Origin: Devosia yakushimensis
GTDB taxonomy: Bacteria > Pseudomonadota > Alphaproteobacteria > Rhizobiales > Devosiaceae
Length of the DNA stretch: 64,000 bases
NCBI RefSeq assembly: GCF_030159855.1
Contig: NZ_BSNG01000001.1
Span: forward strand, 1,612,001 to 1,676,000
Direction: 5' to 3'
Shown here: positions 8,932-19,100 of the stretch, one piece after another
How positions within the stretch are numbered: the stretch's first letter is position 1
Layout of the letters: each line of letters opens with the position of its first letter
The notes under the pieces: model-generated
Told to the model about the DNA's origin: nothing
The model's input: only the letters and a program-made list of their open reading frames with translations
The model's database searches: none
Made by a program: the position numbers and the translations under genes

Positions 8932-10140
8932 CTACTTGCCCAGCAGCCAGCCGTCGACGACTTCGTGCAGGGCTTCGGCCAGCGCTTCGTCTTCGACGGA
9001 GTCGATGAGTTCCTCGATAAAGCCGCGGACCAGCATGGTTTCGGCTTCGGCCTTGGGAATGCCGCGGCTGACGAGGTAGAAGAGGCTATCCTCGTCGAGC
9101 TTGCCGCAGGTCGAACCATGGCCGCAGACGACGTCGTCGGCATAGATTTCGAGTTCCGGCTTGCTGAGGATTTCGGCCTCGTCGGAGAGCATAAGCCCCT
9201 GGCTCATCAGCTTGGCGTCGGTCTTCTGGGCATCGCGGGCAACGACCAGCCGGCCCTGGACGATGGCCTTGCCATGGCCGCGGGCGATAGACTTGAACAG
9301 CGGCTGGCTGGTGGTGTGCGGCACGGCATGGCTGGCATCCATGGTGATGTCGCTGTGCTGGCCATCCGACACCAGATTGAGGCCGGTAATGTCGCCATGG
9401 GCGCCGGCGCCCTCATAGCGCGGGAAGAGCTGGGTGCGGCTGAGGCCCGCGCCGGCATGGATCACCAGGGTCCGGAGCTTGGCGCCCTCGCCCACGTGAT
9501 ATTCATTGGTGGCGAAATGCGAGGTCGCGCGGCCCGAAAGATCGACCGTGATGTGGGTGACCACGGCATCCTTGCCGAGCGCCAGATAGGTGGCGTGATT
9601 GTTGACGTGCGCGGCGTCCGAGCCCGAGAAAGTCTCGAGAATGGTCGCCGAAGCGCCGTCGGCCACGAAAATCTTGACCGAGTCGGCGACGTGGGCGGCT
9701 TCACCCTCGCTGCGATGGTCGATCTGGATCACCGGGTCGACGCTGTTTTCCAGTGTCAGCGTCAGGCTGTTCTTGGCGAGCGCGGTGTTGAGATGCACCA
9801 ATACGTCGTCACGCGTGGAGAGGGCAGAACCCTGTGCCGTGCCGACAATGATGCCGGCCGGAGCCGTGCTGCCGGTCTGCACCACGCCATTGGCGATCAT
9901 CAGCTGGTAAGCGCCAGGAACGCGCAGCGCAGGGGCGCTGGCCTGGTTGGCGGCCTGGGCCAGGGGCGGCACGGCCTTCAGCAGCATCTTGAGGTCGGTA
10001 TAGTGATAACTCTCGACGCGACGGGTCGGCAGGCCGGCGACGCTGATGCGTTCGGCATCCGCCTCGGCGCCGACGCTCTTGAGCTGCGCGATCAGGGTTT
10101 CTTCGGCTGCATTGAGCCGGACTGGCATGGTTTGACGCAT
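8932..10140 (-). CDS. sufD: Fe-S cluster assembly scaffold protein SufD
   Basis: Partner of SufB in the SufB-C2-D scaffold where Fe-S clusters are built. At 402 residues it is normal. The C-terminal half has the SufB/SufD beta-helix core (HTTSQPLFKSIARGHGKAIVQGRL) with the conserved segment VVCGHGSTCGKLDEDSLFYL near the end; SufD uses its C-terminal His at the SufB interface. It starts two bases after the sufC stop, giving translational coupling. A second Met four codons in (MPVRLNAAEE) is an alternative start. Confidence 0.94.
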   Translation of the reverse strand: MRQTMPVRLNAAEETLIAQLKSVGAEADAERISVAGLPTRRVESYHYTDLKMLLKAVPPLAQAANQASAPALRVPGAYQLMIANGVVQTGSTAPAGIIVGTAQGSALSTRDDVLVHLNTALAKNSLTLTLENSVDPVIQIDHRSEGEAAHVADSVKIFVADGASATILETFSGSDAAHVNNHATYLALGKDAVVTHITVDLSGRATSHFATNEYHVGEGAKLRTLVIHAGAGLSRTQLFPRYEGAGAHGDITGLNLVSDGQHSDITMDASHAVPHTTSQPLFKSIARGHGKAIVQGRLVVARDAQKTDAKLMSQGLMLSDEAEILSKPELEIYADDVVCGHGSTCGKLDEDSLFYLVSRGIPKAEAETMLVRGFIEELIDSVEDEALAEALHEVVDGWLLGK

Positions 10141-10142
10141 GA

Positions 10143-10904
<762 letters not shown>

Positions 10905-10973
10905 AGTCGTCTCCGAAAGTAAGGGGCCGACGTCGCCGGACGGGCGCCAATCGGCAATGAACTGGTTACAGGT

Positions 10974-12503
10974 TTAGCCAACGCTGCCTTCGAGGCTGAT
11001 CGAGATCAGCTTCTGGGTTTCGACCATGAATTCCATGGGCAGATGCTGCAGCACGTCGCGCACGAAGCCGTTGACGATCAGCGCCACAGCTTCTTCCTCA
11101 TTGAGGCCGCGCTGCTGGCAATAGAACATCTGGTCATCGGAAATCTTGGACGTGGTGGCTTCGTGCTCGAACACGGCCGTACCGTTGCGGCTTTCGATAT
11201 AGGGCACGGTGTGGGCGCCGCACTTGTCGCCGATCAGCAGGCTGTCGCACTGGGTAAAGTTGCGGGCATTCTTGGCCTTGGCATGCGCCGAGACCTGGCC
11301 GCGATAAGTATTGTCCGAGAAACCGGCGGCAATGCCCTTGGCGATGATACGGCTGGACGTGTTCTTGCCCAGATGCAGCATCTTGGTGCCGCTGTCGACC
11401 TGCTGGTGACCGTTCGAGATGGCGATGGAATAGAATTCGCCGCGCGAACCGTCGCCGCGCAGGATGCAGCTCGGATATTTCCAGGTGATGGCCGAACCGG
11501 TTTCCACCTGGGTCCAGGAGATCTTGGAATTGTTGCCGCGGCAATCGCCACGCTTGGTGACGAAGTTATAGATGCCGCCCTTGCCATCCTTGTCGCCGGG
11601 ATACCAGTTCTGGACCGTCGAGTACTTGATCTCGGCATTTTCGAGCGCGACCAGCTCGACGACGGCAGCATGGAGCTGGTTTTCGTCGCGCGAAGGAGCC
11701 GTGCAGCCCTCGAGATAGCTCACATAGCTATCGTCATCGGCGATGATCAGCGTGCGCTCGAACTGGCCGGTCTTCTTCTCGTTGATGCGGAAATAGGTCG
11801 ACAGCTCCATGGGACAACGCACGCCCTTGGGGATGTAGACGAAGGACCCATCGGTGAAGACGGCTGAATTCAGCGTCGCATAGTAGTTGTCCGAAACGGG
11901 AACCACCGAAGCCAGGTACTTCTGCACCAGCTCGGGATATTCACGGATGGCTTCGGAAATCGAGCAGAAGATGATGCCGTGCTTGGCCAATTCGGTGCGG
12001 AAGGTGGTGACCACCGAAACGGAGTCGAACACCGCATCCACCGCCACATTGCCGCTGAACGGGGTGCCGGTCGGCTCGCCAGCGCCTTCAACGCCAGCCA
12101 GGATAGCCTGTTCCTTGAGCGGAATGCCCAGCTTCTCATAGGTGCGGAGCAGCTCGGGATCGACCTCGTCCAGGCTCTTGGGGCCCTTGAAGGACTTGGG
12201 GGCCGCATAATAGCTGATCGCCTGGAAGTCGATCTTGGGATAGTGGACCTTGGCCCAGGTCGGCTCGACCATGGTCTCCCAACGGCGGAAAGCCTCAAGC
12301 CGCCAATTGAGCATCCATTCGGGCTCTTCCTTCTTGGCCGAGATCAGGCGAACGACATCCTCGTTGAGGCCGACAGGCGCGACATCGGATTCGATATCGG
12401 TCTCGAAGCCGTATTTGTACTTGTCGACGTCGAGCGCCAGCACCGACTCCACCGTTTCGCGGTCGATGTTTTCCTTGAGCGTCGGGATATCGTAATCAGC
12501 CAT
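10974..12503 (-). CDS. sufB: Fe-S cluster assembly scaffold protein SufB
   Basis: Main scaffold subunit of SufBCD. The 509 residues include VVPVSDNYYATLNSAVFTDG, the beta-helix core with KYSTVQNWYPGDKDGKGGIY and NFVTKRGDCRG, and the C-terminal CDSLLIGDKCGAHTVPY segment that carries the Cys implicated in cluster assembly. The length is usual. It lies second in the operon, 68 bases after the first cysteine desulfurase gene. Confidence 0.97.
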   Translation of the reverse strand: MADYDIPTLKENIDRETVESVLALDVDKYKYGFETDIESDVAPVGLNEDVVRLISAKKEEPEWMLNWRLEAFRRWETMVEPTWAKVHYPKIDFQAISYYAAPKSFKGPKSLDEVDPELLRTYEKLGIPLKEQAILAGVEGAGEPTGTPFSGNVAVDAVFDSVSVVTTFRTELAKHGIIFCSISEAIREYPELVQKYLASVVPVSDNYYATLNSAVFTDGSFVYIPKGVRCPMELSTYFRINEKKTGQFERTLIIADDDSYVSYLEGCTAPSRDENQLHAAVVELVALENAEIKYSTVQNWYPGDKDGKGGIYNFVTKRGDCRGNNSKISWTQVETGSAITWKYPSCILRGDGSRGEFYSIAISNGHQQVDSGTKMLHLGKNTSSRIIAKGIAAGFSDNTYRGQVSAHAKAKNARNFTQCDSLLIGDKCGAHTVPYIESRNGTAVFEHEATTSKISDDQMFYCQQRGLNEEEAVALIVNGFVRDVLQHLPMEFMVETQKLISISLEGSVG

Positions 12504-12571
12504 GTGGCTTCTCCTATGTGCCCCTCGGCGAGTTAAGGTCGCCGCGAGCCTCTCAGTAAAATCTCTGCGGC

Positions 12572-13720
12572 CTAGGCCGCCTGTCCCTGCCGGGCGCGGT
12601 GGCGCGACAGGATGGATTGGTAACCGGCGAGGAACGCATCAACGTCCTCCGCGGTCGAGGACCAGCCGAGGCTGACCCGCAAGGCGCATTCGGCCAGTTC
12701 GGGCGCAACGCCCATGGCGGCCAATACGTGGCTCGGCCCGACCTTGCCGGACGAACAGGCCGAACCCGAGGACACCGATAGCCCCGCCAGGTCCAGGCCC
12801 ATCATGGCCGTGGTATTCTTGATGCCGGGCACGGCGAAATTGGTCACGTTGCCAAGCCGCTGGCCGCCGAAAATCACCACATCATCGGCCATGGCCCGCA
12901 GCCCCGTCTCGAGCCGGTCGATCAGATCAGCCACGTCAGCGGCCTCATAACGCCCCGCGAAAGCCGCGGCAGCAGCGCCGAAGGCCGCAATCAGGCCAGC
13001 TGGCTCGGTGCCGCCGCGTCGCCCCTGCTCCTGGCCACCGCCCGGGATGAGGCGGACGGTATCGGCATGAGCTTTTACCAGAAGCGCTCCGACGCCGGCA
13101 GGCGCGCCGATCTTGTGACCGCTGATAGCCATCATATCGGGTGCCGAAGCGGCAAATTCGAGGGGCAGCTTGCCGAAGGCCTGGACCGCATCGATGAAAA
13201 GCGTGTGACGGGTGGGGCCGACCAGGGCGTTGATGCGGCCGATCGGCTGCACGACTCCCGTTTCATTGTTGACCCAGTGAAAGGCCACGAGGAAGGTGCG
13301 GCCATTGGCGTCGGCATCGGCCAGAAGCGCAGCCAGTTGATCGAGATCAATGCTGCCATCGGCCAGAAGGCCAATGGTGCGGACCGGAAGACCGGTTGCT
13401 TCGGCGGCCTTGGAGACTGCCGCATGTTCGCCCGCGCTGATGACAACAGCATCGCTGCCAAACACGCGAGCCCCGCCGATGATGGCCTGGGTAATCGCTT
13501 CGGTGGCCGAGCCGGTGAACACAACCTGCTTGTGCTCGGCGCCAGCCAGGGCAGCCACCTGCGCGCGGGCATTATCGACCGCATGCCGCAGGGCCCGGCC
13601 ATGGCCATGCACCGATGAGGGATTGCCCGTAAGATCGAGCGCGGCAAGCAGCGCCGCCCGCGCTTCCGGCAGAAGCGGCGCGGAAGCATTATGATCGAGA
13701 TAGATCGCCGCTCGCGTCAT
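12572..13720 (-). CDS. sufS2: Cysteine desulfurase (IscS/NifS-like), first gene of the Suf operon
   Basis: PLP-dependent cysteine desulfurase distinct from the SufS gene in the same operon. It has YLDHNASAPLLPEAR at the N-terminus, PLP lysine in ISGHKIGAPAGVGALL, and the catalytic Cys loop SSGSACSSGK typical of group I IscS/NifS enzymes. The ATG at 13718-13720 (MTRAAIYLDHN) is preferred over 13738 because ACGGAA lies six bases upstream and the family starts here. It corresponds in position to sufS2 of Agrobacterium (order S2-B-C-D-S1-X-A). The symbol rests on that context. Confidence 0.9.
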   Translation of the reverse strand: MTRAAIYLDHNASAPLLPEARAALLAALDLTGNPSSVHGHGRALRHAVDNARAQVAALAGAEHKQVVFTGSATEAITQAIIGGARVFGSDAVVISAGEHAAVSKAAEATGLPVRTIGLLADGSIDLDQLAALLADADANGRTFLVAFHWVNNETGVVQPIGRINALVGPTRHTLFIDAVQAFGKLPLEFAASAPDMMAISGHKIGAPAGVGALLVKAHADTVRLIPGGGQEQGRRGGTEPAGLIAAFGAAAAAFAGRYEAADVADLIDRLETGLRAMADDVVIFGGQRLGNVTNFAVPGIKNTTAMMGLDLAGLSVSSGSACSSGKVGPSHVLAAMGVAPELAECALRVSLGWSSTAEDVDAFLAGYQSILSRHRARQGQAA

Positions 13721-13870
13721 CGAATTTCCGTGGCGCATGCGCGCCGCTCATGGCTTCCATGCCCGGCCCGGGGCGCCGATGTGCCGCCGAATCCAAACAC
13801 TTCTTGAAATTTGCCGCCCAACTTCATTACAAGGGGCGCTCTCACAGGCCGCTTTGCGGCCAAAAACCAA

Positions 13871-13889
13871 GTTTCGAATAATTCTAAAC
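13871..13889. promoter_or_regulatory. Irr-type iron control element (ICE box) upstream of the Suf operon
   Basis: The 19-base imperfect palindrome GTTTCGAATAATTCTAAAC matches the rhizobial Irr box TTTAGAA-N3-TTCTAAA with one mismatch. It lies in the 287-base gap between the Suf operon (minus) and the hydrolase gene (plus), about 150 bases from the sufS2 start. Irr is the haem-linked iron regulator of Hyphomicrobiales and is known to control suf operons there. I found no clear RirA/IscR-type box in the same gap. A small GGCCGC-TTT-GCGGCC hairpin is at 13847-13861. Confidence 0.72.
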
Positions 13890-14007
13890 TGGATTTTTCG
13901 ACCCATGTTTTAGGCAGCAAGGCGCGCTTAGTCAAGCCGCAGAGCCGTCAAACCGAAGGTTGAAAAGACCCACGCCAACAGAGCCGAATGGCCGGAAGAA
14001 CAAGACC

Positions 14008-14670
14008 ATGCCAGAAGTGATTTTCAACGGGCCCGAGGGCCGTCTGGAAGGCCGCTACCAGCCGGGCAAGGAGCCCAATGCTCCCATTGCCATCGTGTTG
14101 CACCCCCACCCCCAGTTCGGTGGGACGATGAATAACCAGATCGTCTACAATCTCTTCTATATGTTTGCCGAGCGCGGTTTTGCCGTGCTGCGCTTCAATT
14201 CGCGCGGTGTCGGCCGCAGCCAGGGCATGTTCGATCATGGCATTGGCGAGCTCTCCGATGCTGCCGCGGCGCTGGATTGGCTGCAGATCATCAATCGCGA
14301 AAGCCGCGGTTGCTGGATTGCCGGCTTTTCCTTCGGCGCCTGGATCGGCATGCAGCTTTTGATGCGCCGTCCGGAAGTCGAAGGCTTCATTTCGGTGGCC
14401 CCGCCGGAAAACCTCTATGACTTCTCGTTCCTGGCCCCCTGCCCTTCTTCGGGCCTGATCATCCATGGCGACAAGGATCGGGTGGCCCCGCCCACCTCGG
14501 TTCAGAAGCTGGTGGACAAGCTCAAAACGCAGAAGGGCATCACCATCGAGCAGCAGATCGTGGATGGCGCCAACCACTTCTTCGAGGGCAAGATCGACGA
14601 ACTGACCACCCGCTGTGCCGACTATCTCGACCGTCGCCGGCAGGAGATCGCCGCCGGCGGCGGGCGCTAG
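14008..14670 (+). CDS. Alpha/beta hydrolase, KANL3/Tex30-like family
   Basis: Small cytosolic hydrolase of unknown substrate. The 220 residues show VLHPHPQFGGTMNN (oxyanion region), the nucleophile elbow GFSFGAW, an acid in HGDKDRVAPP and the catalytic His in GANHFF: a complete Ser-Asp-His triad. I take the ATG at 14008 (MPEVIFNGPEGRLEG) behind GGAAG; the frame extends upstream to 13960 without family-like sequence. It is divergent from the Suf operon and shares its promoter gap with the Irr box, so iron control is possible but unproven. Confidence 0.85.
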   Translation: MPEVIFNGPEGRLEGRYQPGKEPNAPIAIVLHPHPQFGGTMNNQIVYNLFYMFAERGFAVLRFNSRGVGRSQGMFDHGIGELSDAAAALDWLQIINRESRGCWIAGFSFGAWIGMQLLMRRPEVEGFISVAPPENLYDFSFLAPCPSSGLIIHGDKDRVAPPTSVQKLVDKLKTQKGITIEQQIVDGANHFFEGKIDELTTRCADYLDRRRQEIAAGGGR

Positions 14671-14717
14671 TTTCGAGCGCACACACCGCGATCAAGTTCC
14701 ACCCGCCGTCCTTATCA

Positions 14718-14752
14718 CGGCGTCATCCCCGCGCAGGGCGGGGATGACGCCG
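14718..14752. repeat. Short palindromic repeat between the hydrolase gene and tyrS
   Basis: A perfect 15-base inverted repeat (CGGCGTCATCCCCGC at 14718-14732, complement at 14738-14752) with a 5-base loop. This type of palindrome, built around GTCATCCCCGC, is widespread between genes in alphaproteobacteria. There is no T-run, so it is probably not an intrinsic terminator, though it could slow transcript decay of the upstream gene. Confidence 0.8.
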
Positions 14753-14796
14753 GGCAAGGGAATGGCGCAGCACCTATCCAGACCGGATCGCACCAG

Positions 14797-16047
14797 ATGA
14801 CCAAGTTCAAATCCGATTTCCTGCGCGTGCTCGACGAGCGCGGCTTCATTCACCAGATTTCCGATCCCGAGGGGCTCGACGCGCTCGCGCTCAAGGGCCC
14901 GATATCAGGCTATGTCGGCTATGACGCGACGGCGACCTCGATCCATATCGGCAATCTGATCACCGTCACCATGCTCTACTGGCTGCAGGAAACCGGCCAC
15001 AAGGCGATCAGCCTGATGGGCGGCGGTACCTCGATGGTGGGCGATCCCTCGTTCCGCGACGATCAGCGCAAGCTGCTGACGGTCGAGCAGATCGAGACCA
15101 ATATTGCCAGCATCAAGAAGGTCTACGGCAATATCCTGAACTACGAGGGCTCCAATCCGGCCATCATGGTCAACAATGCCGATTGGCTGCTCAAGCTCAA
15201 CTATGTCGAATTCCTGCGCGATGTGGGCCGCCACTTTTCGGTCAATCGCATGCTGAGCTTCGACTCAGTCAAGCTGCGGCTCGATCGCGAGCAGTCGCTG
15301 AGCTTTCTCGAATTCAACTACATGATCATGCAGGGTTATGATTTCACCGAGCTGAACCGGCGCTATGGCACCGTGTTGCAGATGGGCGGGTCGGACCAGT
15401 GGGGCAACATCATCAATGGTGTCGACCTCAATCACCGCATGGGCGGCGAGCAGCTCTATGCGCTGACCACCCCGCTTTTGACCAAGGCATCGGGCGAGAA
15501 GATGGGCAAGTCGGCCTCCGGCGCCGTCTGGCTCAATGGCGACCTCTTCAGCCCCTATGATTTCTGGCAATATTTCCGCAATACGGAAGACGCCGATGTC
15601 GGCAAATTCCTCAAGATCTTCACCCGCCTGCCGCTGAGCGAAATCGCCAAGCTCGAGGCCTTGGGCGGCAATGAAATCAACGAGGCCAAGAAGGTGCTGG
15701 CGACCGAGGTCACCGCGATCGTCCACGGGCGGGCGGCGGCCGAGCAGGCGGCATCGACCGCCGCGGCAACGTTCGAGACCGGCGGCATCGATCTATCATT
15801 GCCGACGGCGACGGTATCGCAGGCCGATCTGGCCGATGGTATCGGTATTCTCGCCGCCCTGGTGACCGCTGGCCTTGCCGGCTCCAATGGCGAAGCGCGC
15901 CGGCATGTCCAGTCGGGCGCCGTGCGGGTCAATGATGCCGTGATCGAAGACGACAAGCTCAGCATTGGCGGCAATGCCCTGCTGCCTGAGGGTGTCATCA
16001 AGCTTTCCGTGGGCAAGAAGCGCCATGCGCTGATCAAGCCGGTATAA
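14797..16047 (+). CDS. tyrS: Tyrosyl-tRNA synthetase
   Basis: Charges tRNA-Tyr. The 416 residues carry a class I catalytic domain with SIHIGNLI (HIGH motif, here HIGN), a Tyr/ATP pocket in MGGGTSMVGDPS, the segment GSDQWGNIINGVDL, and the KMSKS loop as KMGKS. The C-terminal S4 RNA-binding domain (about 345-410) contains NGEARRHVQSGAVRVND. ATG at 14797 is the natural family start. It is followed by a UUCG-loop terminator shared with the convergent AsmA-like gene. Confidence 0.96.
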   Translation: MTKFKSDFLRVLDERGFIHQISDPEGLDALALKGPISGYVGYDATATSIHIGNLITVTMLYWLQETGHKAISLMGGGTSMVGDPSFRDDQRKLLTVEQIETNIASIKKVYGNILNYEGSNPAIMVNNADWLLKLNYVEFLRDVGRHFSVNRMLSFDSVKLRLDREQSLSFLEFNYMIMQGYDFTELNRRYGTVLQMGGSDQWGNIINGVDLNHRMGGEQLYALTTPLLTKASGEKMGKSASGAVWLNGDLFSPYDFWQYFRNTEDADVGKFLKIFTRLPLSEIAKLEALGGNEINEAKKVLATEVTAIVHGRAAAEQAASTAAATFETGGIDLSLPTATVSQADLADGIGILAALVTAGLAGSNGEARRHVQSGAVRVNDAVIEDDKLSIGGNALLPEGVIKLSVGKKRHALIKPV

Positions 16048-16105
16048 ACGAGCCCAGAGCGGACCTCCCCGACAAGCTCGGGATGTGAGGTCTACCGGAA
16101 AACTG

Positions 16106-16130
16106 AAAGGCGCCGTTCGCGGCGCCTTTT
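16106..16130. terminator. Intrinsic terminator after tyrS (UUCG tetraloop)
   Basis: AAAGGCGCCG (16106-16115) pairs perfectly with 16120-16129 around a TTCG loop and is followed by a T-run on the plus strand. The A-run on the left arm makes it usable in both directions, although on the minus strand it lies just beyond the AsmA-like gene's stop codon. Confidence 0.88.
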
Positions 16131-19100
16131 CTATTCCACGCGAGGCTGTTCGTTGGCGCGGAACTCGAAGAGTTCACGCAGTGCTCCGGGCGCCAGGGCC
16201 GACAGGGGATTGATACGGAATACCGGGCTGGATAGCGCGCCGGTGACGGAGAACGTCACCCCCAGCAGCCCTTCGCCCTCCCGGCCGCCCAGGAGCGGGC
16301 CGATAATCGGAATCTTCTGAAAAGCGCTGTTGAGGCCGAACAGGGGCACATAGGTTCCCGTCAGATCATATTGACGCTGCTGGGTATAGATGAAGCCGCG
16401 CAGGGTGCCGCCAACCGTGCTGCCGCTCAGCACGGCGTTCGTCACTTCGACGCGGTCGGAGCGGCGAACGAAATCCACCTTGGCATTGTCGAAATCGAGC
16501 CGGTTCTGCCGCGCGATCGCGGCGCGGGAGTCCGAGTGATTGCCGAGCACCTGGGCCACATTGGCTTCGTCGACAATGGCAAAGCGGCGCATCAATAGCT
16601 GTCCGACATCAAGCTTCTGCTGATTGAAAGTATTGAGGACCAGGCTGCCCTCCCCGCCCGCCAGCTGTGAATAAACGCCCAAAAGGCGCAATATCGTGCC
16701 GGCGTCGTTGAAGGCCACCGACATGGTGCGGCCGTCCGGCGTCGGATTGGTCGTGACAGACACAGCGTTGCCGTCGCTGAACTGAGCCGACATGCCGACG
16801 CGGCGCAGGTCACTGCCGCGCAGCAGCAGATCAAGATTCATGTTAAAGGCCGTGGTCGCATAATAGCCGAGGGCGCGATCCAGCCGCGCGTCGAGCGCGA
16901 TCGTTTGATTGAAGGTGGATTGCACGCCGCCGGTGCCCTCGCCCAACCCGAAGAACTGCTTGAGCATCGGCCGCAGATCGAGCTGAGCCCCCCGTATCTG
17001 TACGGAATATCCGCCATCGCGCGGCGCCAGTGCCAGTTGCGCATTATCGCCTGCACTAAGCGCGAATTGCTCGAAATTGGCCGATTGGAGGCCCTCGGTG
17101 GCGTGGTATTTGACGCCCCCCTGCAGATGCACCGAGCCGAATGACAGATCGATGCCGCCCAGTTCGGTGACCTCGCCGTTCTGCTTGACGTTGGCGTGCA
17201 GGGTCCCCGGTGTCCCCGCCGCCTTGCTGATGCCGATATCCTTGATGGTGAGCCGGGCATCCTGCAGATCGGCTGCGACCTGGATCGAGTCATCGGGCAT
17301 GGGCTGGCCGACGATGCGCACCGAGCCGCCCAGGAATTGCGAAGCATCGAAGCCCAGCTTGGCCAGATCCTCGGCGGTTACGATTGTCGAGAGGCGGAAG
17401 GCGGGCTGGCTCTCCAGCGTCCCCAATATCTCAACGTCAACCTTCATGCCGTTGACCTCGGCCGTGCCGCCAACCTGGTAACCGGCCTGGGACGCACTGA
17501 AAGCCAATTGGCCGTTGCCGATCTGATGCCCCTTGATGGGCTGCGCGCTGGCAAAGCCGGCTACAGTGCCATTGAGCACGTAGTCGATATTCAATGGCCG
17601 GCCGCTGTCCTCGTCGGGCAATTTGACCGTTACGACCAGCCCGGCATCGACAGTGCCGCTCAGCGCATCGAGATCGAGCGGCAGCGGCGTATTCTCGATG
17701 GCCTGGGGCTGTTGTTCCCGGGTGAGGGCCAACAGCGCCGGAATGGAGCCATCAAGGTCGCCGGAGACCTCGATTATGCGTTCCGACAACACGGAATTGT
17801 CCATGACCAGGGCCGGATTGGTCACCTTGAGGGCGCCGGAAGCCGTGGCGATCTGGCCGCCGCCGGCCGATATGGTGACATTGCTGTCGTCGATCTGCAG
17901 CCGGGTTTCCCCTTCCAGGGCGATCGGAGCCATCTCGGCGGTGGGCGTGACCGTGACCCCCTCCCCAACCATATCGATTTGCAGCGCGTCCTTGGGGATC
18001 GGCTTGTCTTCCCCCTCCAGCGACATGGTGCCGACGGGGAAGTTGAAACGCATGCGGGCGTTCTTGACCGTACCGCCGGTGACATTGGCGACGAACCAGT
18101 CGCGGCTCTCCGTATTCATTATATAGGGCCAGAGCCGTTTCACATCGTCGGCGCTGACGCCCTGCCCGGCCAGTGTCAAATCGACACCCAGCCCCTTTTG
18201 CAGCATGTCGAGCCGGCCGGTCGTTTCGATCGTCGCGGCGCCTTTGCGGGCGATGAGGCGATCTATGCCCAATGCCCCGTAGAGCGGCGCCGACCAGCCG
18301 GAAAATTCCATGCTGTCGAATGGTTCGGCCGGCGCTTCCATATCGCCGGGCTGGATACGGACATCGGTGGCCTTGAGGGCTATGCCGGTGGTTGGACCGA
18401 ATTTGGAATCCAGGCCAAGAGCGAAGACGCCCGAGACGCGCGCCGAGCTCTGCCCGATCTGCAAAGCGCTTTCTTCGAGGGTGAACTGCCCCTTTTCCGG
18501 CGCCCAGTTGATATTCATGATGGAGCTGGCAATAGGAAAGTAAGAATCGGCAATGCGCAGGTCGAGACCGGTTGCGTCGATCTTGAAATTGCCGTCGATC
18601 AGCTTGCCTTCCGGCGCAAACTGCACATCAAAAGACAGCGCCCCGGCGCCACGGATGGCCGCCAGGCTGGATGGGTCGTCGATAAAGGGCAGCACGGCGG
18701 CAAAGTCGATATTGGTGACATCTGCCTCGAGCCGTGCCCCGCCGGCGTCATCCAGCGTTCGGGACAAGCTGCCCGACATGGTGCGCCCGCCCAGCGTGGC
18801 GGAAAACCGGCCATGGGTATTGCGGCGGTCGGGCGTGGGGCCGATTTCGAGATTGATGTTTTCGAAACGCCGGAAAAGGCCATAGACGCTATCGCTCATA
18901 TCCACGGTGCCGTCGCGGATTACGAGCTTGGAGAACCGTCCTTGCGCCGCGTGCTCGACAATGTCGGCAATGCCCTTCTCGCTGGCTTCCAGATTGTAGA
19001 TCAGCCAATCATTGTCCGAGCGCATCTGCACCGGTTGCGCGGCGCCGCGCAGATCGATGCCCTGCTGGGAAATATCGACGGCAGGGAAAGCATCTTCCCC

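Noticed and set aside
8672..9079. Plus-strand frame of 135 codons across the sufD-sufS gap
   Set aside because: It runs through the palindromic repeat and antisense to two well-supported genes.
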